NCBI GenBank assembly: GCA_002315855.1 | Contig: DCIG01000030.1 | Coordinates: 1-9,689, forward strand | Reading direction: 5' to 3' | Length of the DNA stretch: 9,689 nucleotides | DNA from: Lentisphaeria bacterium UBA1732 | GTDB lineage: Bacteria > Verrucomicrobiota > Lentisphaeria > Victivallales > UBA1829 | Made by a program: the position numbers and the translations under genes | Notes under the pieces: model-generated | The model's database searches: none | What the model was told of the DNA's origin: nothing | What the model saw: only the letters and a program-made list of their open reading frames with translations | Part shown: positions 1 to 6,331 of the stretch, piece after piece | Layout: every line of letters begins with the position of its first letter | Position numbering within the stretch: position 1 is the first letter of the stretch

Positions 1-477
1 CCGGCATGGCGCTGTTTCCCGGATAAGAAACTTTCCGAAATCGCAGCAGAACTGAAATCCATGGGGAACGATTTTTACCAGCCGTTCTGCGACATGATGG
101 TCTTCGATGCGCTGACATACAACACGGACCGCCATCTCGGCAATTTCGGTTTGATGGTCAATAACAAGACGAACAAGCCATATGCCTTTGCCCCGATCTT
201 CGACAACGGTCTTGCGCTCTTCCCGGCGGCGATGCCGGATGATTTCGCCAATCTCGAAACATACGCCAAGAGCCGTACACCGGTCTTCGGGGTATCCTTC
301 GATGAACTTGCGGCCGCATTTATCGCAGACCGCCAGCGCAAGCAATTGCGGAAACTGGTTGATTTTCAGTTCACGCGCAATAAAAATTACAATTTGCCCG
401 TGTGGCGGCTGAAAACGCTGGAAAGATTTTTGCAGCAAAGAGTCTACTCAATGCTGACGTTGAATACAAAAATCTAA
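1..477 (+). CDS. HipA-like Ser/Thr protein kinase, C-terminal part (5' end outside window)
   Basis: The frame is open from the first base, so the gene starts upstream of the window; 158 codons are visible and the first in-frame ATG, at 61, is internal. HipA-family kinases phosphorylate a cytosolic target (HipA itself acts on glutamyl-tRNA synthetase) and are often toxins of type II toxin-antitoxin pairs. Seen in the fragment: N-T-D-R-H-L-G-N at residues 41-48, matching the HipA/CtkA catalytic loop with D43 as catalytic base and N48 as metal ligand, then P-I-F-D-N-G at 65-70, the DFG-like metal-binding position (D68). The C-terminal lobe is helical and ends in a double stop (TAA TAA). The ATP-binding lobe and any HipB-like antitoxin would lie upstream. 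The compact spacing of D43 and D68 resembles the small CtkA-like group more than E. coli HipA. The kinase family is fairly sure; the toxin role is inferred. Confidence 0.8.
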   Translation, partial: PAWRCFPDKKLSEIAAELKSMGNDFYQPFCDMMVFDALTYNTDRHLGNFGLMVNNKTNKPYAFAPIFDNGLALFPAAMPDDFANLETYAKSRTPVFGVSFDELAAAFIADRQRKQLRKLVDFQFTRNKNYNLPVWRLKTLERFLQQRVYSMLTLNTKI

Positions 478-550
478 TAAGCATTCCGTTTTTGCAACAT
501 TACAATTCGTTTCTCCTTTTTTGCCTGTTTCGTGTAATACCTCTCTGGAC

Positions 551-579
551 TTGTCTGCTATCCGATGCTTTTGTATAGT
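551..579 (+). promoter_or_regulatory. Putative sigma70-type promoter
   Basis: TTGTCT (551-556), a 17-base spacer and TATAGT (574-579) give 4/6 and 5/6 matches to the -35 and -10 consensus. Transcription would begin near 586, giving a leader of about 100 bases before the small Cys-rich gene, with a hairpin inside it. Found by eye only; a chance match is possible. Confidence 0.35.
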
Positions 580-641
580 CAGACCTTCCAGACCCGCGCA
601 CGCGAACAGCAGAGACTCTGTCTGCCGCTGCCCCACCCGCC

Positions 642-663
642 CGCCGACTGGAAAAAGTCGGCG
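642..663 (+). other. 8-bp perfect hairpin in the leader of the Cys-rich gene
   Basis: CGCCGACT (642-649) is the exact reverse complement of AGTCGGCG (656-663), with a six-base GGAAAA loop. No T-run follows on either strand, so it does not look like an intrinsic terminator. It lies 23 bases before the chosen ATG and just upstream of the Shine-Dalgarno site. It could stabilise the mRNA or affect translation; the role is unknown. Confidence 0.45.
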
Positions 664-686
664 AACTTATTATGGAGAAATTGAAA

Positions 687-911
687 ATGCAGAAAATAAC
701 AAAACTGATTCCCGCCGTGCCGGACTGCTGTCATGACGCCAACGGCACACCGTGCTGTCATTGGATGACGGCTCAAGGAATTTTGCAAAGAGAATGCCCG
801 TATAATCCGGAGCAGGAATACTACTGGTGCAACAGGGATATTCTGTCAGACCCGGATTGCCGAGCGGCAGAACGGGAAGATCAGACTGATTACATTTTTG
901 TGGAACAATAA
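687..911 (+). CDS. Small Cys/His-rich protein, function unknown
   Basis: A 74-aa acidic protein that I do not recognise. It has seven cysteines (residues 14, 15, 23, 24, 37, 48, 58) and a striking repeated C-C-H at 14-16 and 23-25 separated by six residues, which suggests a metal (zinc) site. No signal peptide or membrane segment is visible, so it is probably cytosolic. An upstream in-frame ATG at 672 exists, but I prefer 687 because GGAGA (674-678) sits eight bases before it as a Shine-Dalgarno site, whereas 672 has none. It has its own candidate promoter (551-579) and leader hairpin. It lies between a HipA-like kinase and an XRE regulator, but nothing ties it functionally to either. A chance ORF is possible; the cysteine pattern, ribosome site and promoter together favour a real gene. 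Confidence 0.55.
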   Translation: MQKITKLIPAVPDCCHDANGTPCCHWMTAQGILQRECPYNPEQEYYWCNRDILSDPDCRAAEREDQTDYIFVEQ

Positions 912-928
912 AAAAGACGGTTTCCGGT

Positions 929-1022
929 AAAAGTATTTGAATTTTAGAAATATCTTTCCAGAAATCGAACATTTTGATTTGACTTTATCGCCTTTAAGGT
1001 TTATTTTACATCAAATACTTTT
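929..1022. repeat. 12-bp perfect inverted repeat flanking the XRE promoter
   Basis: AAAAGTATTTGA (929-940) is the exact reverse complement of TCAAATACTTTT (1011-1022), with 70 bases between the arms. The right arm covers the predicted transcription start of the XRE gene and the left arm lies about 40 bases upstream of the -35 box. This is the arrangement expected of paired operator half-sites with DNA looping, or of one long stem. The region is A+T-rich, which raises the chance of a coincidental match. Confidence 0.5.
979..1007 (+). promoter_or_regulatory. Putative sigma70-type promoter of the XRE gene
   Basis: TTGACT (979-984), a 17-base spacer and TATTTT (1002-1007) give 5/6 and 4/6 consensus matches. 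The predicted start near 1014 falls inside the right arm of the 12-bp inverted repeat and leaves a leader of about 33 bases to the GTG start. It probably drives the regulator and perhaps the whole downstream cluster. Confidence 0.45.
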
Positions 1023-1046
1023 GCATTTTCTCCTATGGAGCTTAAA

Positions 1047-1295
1047 GTGAAACAGGTCTCGTATAAAAAATTGTGGCATATTCTGATTGACCGGAATATG
1101 CGGAAAATAGAGCTGAAAGAGGCGACGGGAATGAGTTCGTCAACTCTGGCAAGAATGGTTTCCGGCCAGACGGTCAACGTGGAAGTGCTTTTGCGGATTT
1201 GTACGGCGTTGGATTGCGATTTCGGCGACATCATGGAGGCTGTGCCGGAGGGAACGGAAAATCCTCCGAAAAAAAGATTCAAAAAAATTTCATAA
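1047..1295 (+). CDS. XRE/Cro-family helix-turn-helix transcriptional regulator
   Basis: An 82-aa single-domain DNA-binding protein of the short solitary XRE type (Y-K-K-L-W near the N-terminus, then a five-helix HTH). The recognition-helix region reads G-M-S-S-S-T-L-A-R-M, followed by V-L-L-R-I-C-T-A-L-D-C-D and D-I-M-E, a hallmark C-terminal helix of this family. A basic tail (K-K-R-F-K-K) ends the protein. I start it at GTG 1047 because GGAG (1037-1040) lies six bases upstream; the alternative ATG at 1035 overlaps that ribosome site and adds four residues. It precedes a restriction-modification gene set by 66 bases, a position typical of control proteins that delay nuclease expression or repress their own promoter. 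The family is near certain. The target is inferred: candidate operators are the 12-bp inverted repeat upstream and the dyad at 1308-1322 downstream. Confidence 0.9.
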   Translation: MKQVSYKKLWHILIDRNMRKIELKEATGMSSSTLARMVSGQTVNVEVLLRICTALDCDFGDIMEAVPEGTENPPKKRFKKIS

Positions 1296-1307
1296 AACGA
1301 TCAGCAC

Positions 1308-1340
1308 GGACATTAGATGTCCATGTGACCGTGATATATT
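1308..1340 (+). promoter_or_regulatory. Dyad operator-like site with possible -10 box before the methyltransferase genes
   Basis: GGACAT (1308-1313), TAG, ATGTCC (1317-1322) is a perfect 6-bp dyad with a three-base centre. It is enclosed by an outer CACGG (1305-1309) / CCGTG (1329-1333) pair. TATATT at 1335-1340 is a 5/6 -10 match, and the dyad occupies the place of a -35 box, for which no good match exists. This is the layout of a repressor- or activator-controlled promoter and could be the XRE protein's site. The evidence is visual only. Confidence 0.35.
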
Positions 1341-1361
1341 ACAGGAAACGAAAGAGCAATT

Positions 1362-2147
1362 ATGGCCGGAAAAGAAAAACAGGTAATCAGCAGAGACCGC
1401 GTAACGCAGCACGGCGAAGTCCTGACCGCGAGACGCGAAGTCGATGCCATGCTTGATCTCGTCAAGCAGGAAACGGAACGGATTGATTCCCGTTTCCTTG
1501 AGCCTGCCTGCGGAACGGGAAATTTCCTGATTGTCATTCTGGAACGGAAACTTGCCGTCATTGAGCGGAAACTGAACCAGAAGGAAAAGAAACTGAAGAA
1601 AGCGGAGAAACGACCCGGCTGGAAAGCCAAGCCGTTTGAATTGGATTCCATGATTGCTTTGAGCAGTATTTATGGGATTGACATTCTGGAAGACAGCATT
1701 GAGGCCGCCCGTTCCCGGCTGCTGGCTTTTTATATTGAGACTTATCAGCGGATTGTCGGGTTTGCCCCATCCAATGAACTGATCGGAAGCGCACGTTTCA
1801 TCCTGCGGAAGAACATTCTGCTTGGCGATGCCATCAATACGCAGGACAAGGTTTCCGTGCCGGGCATTCCCGGACTGGACCAGATTGTATTTACAGAATG
1901 GAGTCCCATCGGAGAATTTTTCAAGCGCCGGGAGTTCCGCTTCGATTCCATGCCCATGGACGGAGCAGACGCAGCATCGGCGGAAACGAAAAAAAGCAAT
2001 CAAATGGAACTTTTTGACGAGCCGGAGAATGCCCGTCAAGAACAGATTTTGAAAACAGATACGGGGAAGGACATCATGAAACCGTCCCCGGTCAAAGAAT
2101 ATCCGCCGGTTCATTATTTGAAACTGGCGGAAGAAGGAGAGAAATAA
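1362..2147 (+). CDS. SAM-dependent DNA methyltransferase subunit lacking the NPPY motif
   Basis: A 261-aa protein of the N6-adenine methyltransferase superfamily. The N-terminal H-G-E-V-L-T-A-R-R-E-V-D (residues 18-28) is the usual entry motif of such enzymes, followed by motif I F-L-E-P-A-C-G-T-G-N-F (45-55), which binds S-adenosylmethionine. Y-G-I-D-I-L-E-D (104-111) matches motif II and N-I-L-L-G-D-A (151-157) motif III. A charged coiled segment (58-84) is inserted after motif I. Where motif IV (N-P-P-Y) should follow, the sequence is Q-I-V-F-T-E-W-S-P (174-182), so catalysis by this chain alone is doubtful. The tail (about 202-261) looks disordered and contains Q-M-E-L-F (214-218). AAAGAG (1351-1356) is the likely ribosome site. 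The stop is one base before the next methyltransferase gene, whose Shine-Dalgarno site lies inside this gene, so the two are coupled. I infer a structural partner of the following enzyme rather than a truncated gene. Confidence 0.85.
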   Translation: MAGKEKQVISRDRVTQHGEVLTARREVDAMLDLVKQETERIDSRFLEPACGTGNFLIVILERKLAVIERKLNQKEKKLKKAEKRPGWKAKPFELDSMIALSSIYGIDILEDSIEAARSRLLAFYIETYQRIVGFAPSNELIGSARFILRKNILLGDAINTQDKVSVPGIPGLDQIVFTEWSPIGEFFKRREFRFDSMPMDGADAASAETKKSNQMELFDEPENARQEQILKTDTGKDIMKPSPVKEYPPVHYLKLAEEGEK

Positions 2148-2148
2148 C

Positions 2149-3684
2149 ATGGCAGAACAACTGATCCCGGATGAGATAAATCCCGCCAGCGGATTTCTCA
2201 ACTCCGTTTACAAGCCGGATGTGCTTCAATGTCTGGCGAATTTGAGCAACGATGAAGTTTTCACGCCGCCCGATGTGGTCAATGAGATTCTGGATTTGCT
2301 GCCGCAGGAACTCTTCTCCGATCCCGACACCCGGTTCCTTGACCCGTTCTGCAAGTCAGGAGTCTTCCTCCGGGAGATCGCCAAACGGCTGATTCACGGA
2401 CTGGAAAAGGATTTTCCGGATTTGCAGAAGCGGCTGGATCATATCTTCCATGAGCAGCTCTTCGGCATCGCCATCACCAGTCTGACGGCACTGATGTCCC
2501 GGCGTTCCGTCTATTGTTCCAAGAATGCGGATTCCCAATGGTCTGTTTCAAAGTTTGACAATCCGGACGGAAACATTTTTTTCAAACGGATTCACCACAC
2601 GTGGGAGAATGGCAAGTGTAAATACTGCGGAGCCAGCAAATCGGAATACGACCGTGATGATTCTCTCGAAACCCATGCGTATCAATTCATTCACCCCGGA
2701 AAGGTGTTCAGCAATATGAAATTCGATGTTATTATTGGCAATCCTCCGTATCAATTAAGTGACGGAGGATTTGGGGCAAGTGCAGCACCTATTTATCATC
2801 TTTTCATCCAGCAGGCGAAAAGACTTAATCCTCGCTATCTGACTATGATTGTGCCTTCTCGTTGGTTCGCTGGGGGAAAAGGGTTAGACGAATTCCGGGA
2901 TGAGATGCTTCACGATAATTGTCTCCGTGTGATAAAAGACTTCCCCAATGCAAGTGACTGCTTCTCCGGAGTTGAGTTGAAAGGTGGTGTTTGTTATTTC
3001 CTATGGGATAGAGATCATGCCGGAGATTGTGCCGTCACTACTCAGTATGGATCACATATTGGGAAGACCGTCTCTCGTCCATTGCTTGAAAGAGGGCTTG
3101 ATACTTTTATCAGGTACAATGAAGCCATTTCAATTTTTAGGAAAGTTAGAAGTTTAGGCGAAAAAACATTGGCAGAGCAAGTTTCTTCAAGTAAGCCGTT
3201 CGGATTTAGAACATTTGTTCAATGTGCAGAAAAAAAGGATCGTAGCAATAATGTTATGGTGTTTCAGAATGGTGGAATCGGATATATTTCCAATGCATCC
3301 ATAAAACAAAATAGAGCATTAATTGATAAGCACAAAGTCCTTGTTTCTGCAGCATACAATGCCGGAGACTCGTATCCTCACCAAATTATAGGACGTCCGC
3401 TTTATGCAGAGCCTCAATCATGTTGTACTGAAACCTATATGGTTTTGGGAAGCTATGATGATAAAAAATCTGCTGAAAACTTAATATCTTATGTCAGAAC
3501 AAAGTTTTTCCGCTTCTTGGTAATGATTAGAAAACCGACACAACATGCTACATCAAAGGTCTATTCCCTTGTTCCTATGCAGGACTTCTCAAAATCATGG
3601 ACAGATGAAGAACTTTACGAAAAATATGGAATCACAGAAGAAGAGATTGCGTTCATTGATTCCATGATTCGCCCGATGGAATGA
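2149..3684 (+). CDS. Eco57I-type N6-adenine DNA methyltransferase (restriction-modification M subunit)
   Basis: A 511-aa protein predicted to methylate adenine in a specific DNA site with SAM. In order: D-E-V-F-T-P-P-D-V-V (35-44, motif X region), motif I variant F-L-D-P-F-C-K-S-G-V-F (63-73), L-F-G-I-A (104-108, motif II region), a Cys/His patch H-H-T-W...C-K-Y-C (149-160) likely binding zinc, and catalytic motif IV D-V-I-I-G-N-P-P-Y (193-201). Then comes T-M-I-V-P-S-R-W-F-A-G-G-K-G (232-245), characteristic of the Eco57I-like group. Residues from about 325 to the end probably form the target-recognition domain. That DNA is markedly A+T-rich, with AGA/AGG and TTA codons that are unusual in the neighbouring genes, suggesting exchange of the specificity region. 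AAGGAG (2134-2139) precedes the ATG by nine bases, inside the previous gene. The enzyme is followed after eight bases by the helicase-nuclease, as expected for an M-R gene pair. Confidence 0.92.
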   Translation: MAEQLIPDEINPASGFLNSVYKPDVLQCLANLSNDEVFTPPDVVNEILDLLPQELFSDPDTRFLDPFCKSGVFLREIAKRLIHGLEKDFPDLQKRLDHIFHEQLFGIAITSLTALMSRRSVYCSKNADSQWSVSKFDNPDGNIFFKRIHHTWENGKCKYCGASKSEYDRDDSLETHAYQFIHPGKVFSNMKFDVIIGNPPYQLSDGGFGASAAPIYHLFIQQAKRLNPRYLTMIVPSRWFAGGKGLDEFRDEMLHDNCLRVIKDFPNASDCFSGVELKGGVCYFLWDRDHAGDCAVTTQYGSHIGKTVSRPLLERGLDTFIRYNEAISIFRKVRSLGEKTLAEQVSSSKPFGFRTFVQCAEKKDRSNNVMVFQNGGIGYISNASIKQNRALIDKHKVLVSAAYNAGDSYPHQIIGRPLYAEPQSCCTETYMVLGSYDDKKSAENLISYVRTKFFRFLVMIRKPTQHATSKVYSLVPMQDFSKSWTDEELYEKYGITEEEIAFIDSMIRPME

Positions 3685-3692
3685 GGTGAGAC

Positions 3693-6317
3693 ATGAACAA
3701 CAGCAGTGATGTCTTTTTTGAATCCCAAAACCGTCCTCACATTTATGCCTATACCGAGCCGCAGTACGAGAAAATGGCGTGGCAAGGGAAACGGCGCGGC
3801 AAGGGCGTTCTCAAGGTCGGCTATACCGCAAAAAGCGTGAAGGAGCGGATTGAGGAACAGTATCCGACTATCCGTCCCGGCAAACTGCCGTACAAGATCG
3901 TTTTGGATGAATTTGCCATCCGGGATGACGGAACGCTCTTTACGGATCACGATGTTCATGCCATGCTGGATCAGATGGGGGCTGTGCGCTGTCGAAGCGA
4001 GAAGGGCAAGAAATCCGAATGGTACGAATGTACCGTGGATGACATCCGTGCCGCGATTCTTGCCGTCCGGCGCAGGAAACCGAATCCGGAACACAAGCAG
4101 GATACCTTCAAAATGCGCCCGGAACAGCAACAGGCCGTCCGGATGACGGAAGAGTATTTCAAGGCCAACAAGTACAAAGCCGGCGGAAAGCCTCCCCATT
4201 TTCTTTGGAACGCCAAGATGCGGTTCGGAAAGACCTTTACCGCCTACCAGCTGGCAAAAAAGATGGGGTGGAAGAAAATTCTTGTGCTGACCTTCAAGCC
4301 TGCCGTGCAGAGCGAATGGCGCAAGGATTTGCAGGGACACATTGATTTTGAAGGCTGGCAGTTCGTTTCCAAAGATACGGAACTTACTTTCTCGGAGCGT
4401 GATGAATCCCGCCCCTGCGTCTGGTTCGCTTCATTTCAGGATATGCTGGGGCGTACAGACATCGGAGGAATCAAACCGCGCAATGAAGAAGCACACGCGA
4501 CCCAATGGGACTGCATCATTTTGGATGAATACCATTTCGGCGCGTGGAATGAGTCCAGCAAGGAACTCTACGATGCCGAAGACACCAAAGAGCGGGATTT
4601 CAACGATGGCGGACAAAGCTGGTTCGAGAGCGAAGATGAATTGCCGCTTACCGCAAATCATTACCTCTATCTTTCCGGCACTCCCTTCCGGGCAATGGCA
4701 ACGGGGGAATTTCTGGAAGACCAGATTTTCAACTGGACCTATTCCGATGAACAGCGGGCGAAGCAGTCTTGGGACCCAAAAAAAGGACCGAATCCCTATT
4801 CTGAACTGCCCCAGATGGTTTTGATGACCTATCAGATGCCGAAGGAAATCCGTGATGTTGCCCTGAATACCGAGACGAATGAATTCGATTTGAATGAATT
4901 TTTCCGTGCAGAGCCGGTTCCCGACAGCCTTATGGGGGAATGCCAGTTCAAACATGAGGATGCCGTTCAGAAATGGCTCGATCTTCTCCGGGGGCAGTAC
5001 CTTGCCCAGAATTTGGATGAACTGCGCTCCAAAGTGCGGCCGCCGATGCCGTTCTCGGACATTCGCTTGCGGAATTCACTTTCCCACACCTTCTGGTTTC
5101 TGCCCAGCGTGGCAGCCTGCAAGGCCATGAAACGGTTGCTCTCGCAGAATGCAAACAGTTTCTACCACGAGTATAAAGTAATCGACTGCGCCGGAACACA
5201 GGCAGGGATCGGAGTCAAGGCGCTTGGTCCGGTGGAAGAAGCCATCGGCAATGCGCTTGCCACCAAGACAATCACGCTTTCCTGCGGAAAATTGACAACG
5301 GGCGTTACCGTTCCGGCATGGAGCGGGATTTTCATGCTGCGGAATACCTCCAGTCCGGAGACCTATTTCCAGGCGGCATTCCGGGTACAGTCCCCGTGGC
5401 GCGTCCGCAATCCTGACGGCGTGAATCCCAATGAGGTGGAAATCATCAAGCCTCTGTGCTATGTTTTCGACTACGCGCCGGACCGGGCATTGTCGGAAAT
5501 CGCCTCCTACAGCACAAAACTGGACTACAAGTCAAAAGACAAGCCGGAACAGCTGGTAGAAGACTTTATTCGTTTCCTGCCGGTGCTGTGCTATGACGGC
5601 AGTTCCATGAAGCAGTTGAACGCCGGGGAGATCCTTGACCTTGTCATCAGCGGAACGGCATCCACCATGCTTGCCCGCCGCTGGCAGAGCGCTCTTCTGG
5701 TCAACGTGGACAACGAAACATTACAGCGTCTTCTTGACAATCCCGATGCCATGGCCGCCATTGAGCGAATTGAGGGTTTCCGCGGGCTGGGCGATGACAT
5801 TGCCACCATCATCAATCGTTCCGATGCTTTGAAAAAGCTGAAACGCGACAAGGCGGAGAACGATGACGATGCCACCAAAAAGGAAAAGAAAGAGCTGACC
5901 GAAGAAGAGAAAGAGATCAAATCGAAACGCCGGATGATTCAGGAAAAATTGATTAAATTTGCCACCCGCATTCCGATTTTCATGTATCTCACCGACTACC
6001 GGGAACAGACGCTGCATGATGTAATTACGCAATTGGAAACGGCGCTGTTCACCCGTGTAACCGGTCTTACGCTGGCAGACTTTGAACTTCTGGTCAGTAT
6101 CGGCGTGTTTAACGGCAACGTCATGAATTCCGCCATCTTCGCTTTCAAACGCTATGAGGATGCCAGTTTGACCTATACCGGCATCGACAAACACGAGGGC
6201 GAACAGATCGGCGGCTGGGACACGGTTGTAACCAAGGAAGAAGCGGATATGCTCCTGGACCGCAATTTCAAGGGGAAATCTCCTAAACAGGGCATGATGC
6301 GGAAACGCAAGAAATAA
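3693..6317 (+). CDS. GIY-YIG (T5orf172-like) nuclease fused to SF2 helicase, restriction subunit
   Basis: An 874-aa two-part protein. Residues 16-125 resemble the T5orf172/MUG113 branch of GIY-YIG nucleases: I-Y-A-Y (17-20), L-K-V-G-Y-T (40-45), an arginine at 52, D-H-D-V-H (85-89) and S-E-W-Y (108-111), where E109 would be the metal ligand. An SF2 ATPase follows: R-P-E-Q-Q-Q-A-V (142-149), Walker A A-K-M-R-F-G-K-T (174-181), DEYH box (278-281), L-S-G-T-P (327-331), motif V region L-T-T-G-V-T-V-P (534-541) and motif VI Q-A-A-F-R-V-Q-S-P-W-R (560-570). A lysine/glutamate-rich helical stretch (713-755) may be a coiled coil. The motor resembles the R subunits of type I/III restriction enzymes. 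The protein probably translocates on DNA and cuts when its methylated site is absent. AGGTGA just before the start is a strong ribosome site, and the gene is eight bases behind the methyltransferase. The helicase call is near certain; the nuclease call is good but motif-based. Confidence 0.88.
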   Translation: MNNSSDVFFESQNRPHIYAYTEPQYEKMAWQGKRRGKGVLKVGYTAKSVKERIEEQYPTIRPGKLPYKIVLDEFAIRDDGTLFTDHDVHAMLDQMGAVRCRSEKGKKSEWYECTVDDIRAAILAVRRRKPNPEHKQDTFKMRPEQQQAVRMTEEYFKANKYKAGGKPPHFLWNAKMRFGKTFTAYQLAKKMGWKKILVLTFKPAVQSEWRKDLQGHIDFEGWQFVSKDTELTFSERDESRPCVWFASFQDMLGRTDIGGIKPRNEEAHATQWDCIILDEYHFGAWNESSKELYDAEDTKERDFNDGGQSWFESEDELPLTANHYLYLSGTPFRAMATGEFLEDQIFNWTYSDEQRAKQSWDPKKGPNPYSELPQMVLMTYQMPKEIRDVALNTETNEFDLNEFFRAEPVPDSLMGECQFKHEDAVQKWLDLLRGQYLAQNLDELRSKVRPPMPFSDIRLRNSLSHTFWFLPSVAACKAMKRLLSQNANSFYHEYKVIDCAGTQAGIGVKALGPVEEAIGNALATKTITLSCGKLTTGVTVPAWSGIFMLRNTSSPETYFQAAFRVQSPWRVRNPDGVNPNEVEIIKPLCYVFDYAPDRALSEIASYSTKLDYKSKDKPEQLVEDFIRFLPVLCYDGSSMKQLNAGEILDLVISGTASTMLARRWQSALLVNVDNETLQRLLDNPDAMAAIERIEGFRGLGDDIATIINRSDALKKLKRDKAENDDDATKKEKKELTEEEKEIKSKRRMIQEKLIKFATRIPIFMYLTDYREQTLHDVITQLETALFTRVTGLTLADFELLVSIGVFNGNVMNSAIFAFKRYEDASLTYTGIDKHEGEQIGGWDTVVTKEEADMLLDRNFKGKSPKQGMMRKRKK

Positions 6318-6331
6318 GAGGACTATGAGAC

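Noticed and set aside
610..620. Palindrome CAGAG-A-CTCTG
   Set aside because: Short, isolated, not placed near a promoter element; expected by chance at this length.
642..663. Intrinsic terminator
   Set aside because: The stem is perfect, but no T-run follows on either strand, and it lies directly before a start codon.
1199..1456. 85-codon + strand frame between the XRE and methyltransferase genes
   Set aside because: It overlaps both genes out of frame and yields a basic, featureless peptide; the 66-base gap is better explained as regulatory.
1290..2201. 303-codon open frame on the - strand
   Set aside because: It lies antisense across the whole first methyltransferase gene, which has clear SAM motifs. 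No ribosome site or recognisable family was seen, and the translation reads as a low-complexity shadow.
1362..3684. A single methyltransferase gene broken by frameshift or stop
   Set aside because: The second gene has its own AAGGAG at proper spacing, and both chains carry a complete motif X/motif I region. They are therefore two subunits and not two halves of one.
3615..4340. 241-codon open frame on the - strand
   Set aside because: It overlaps the helicase-nuclease start and methyltransferase end in antisense; both + genes have strong motifs and ribosome sites.
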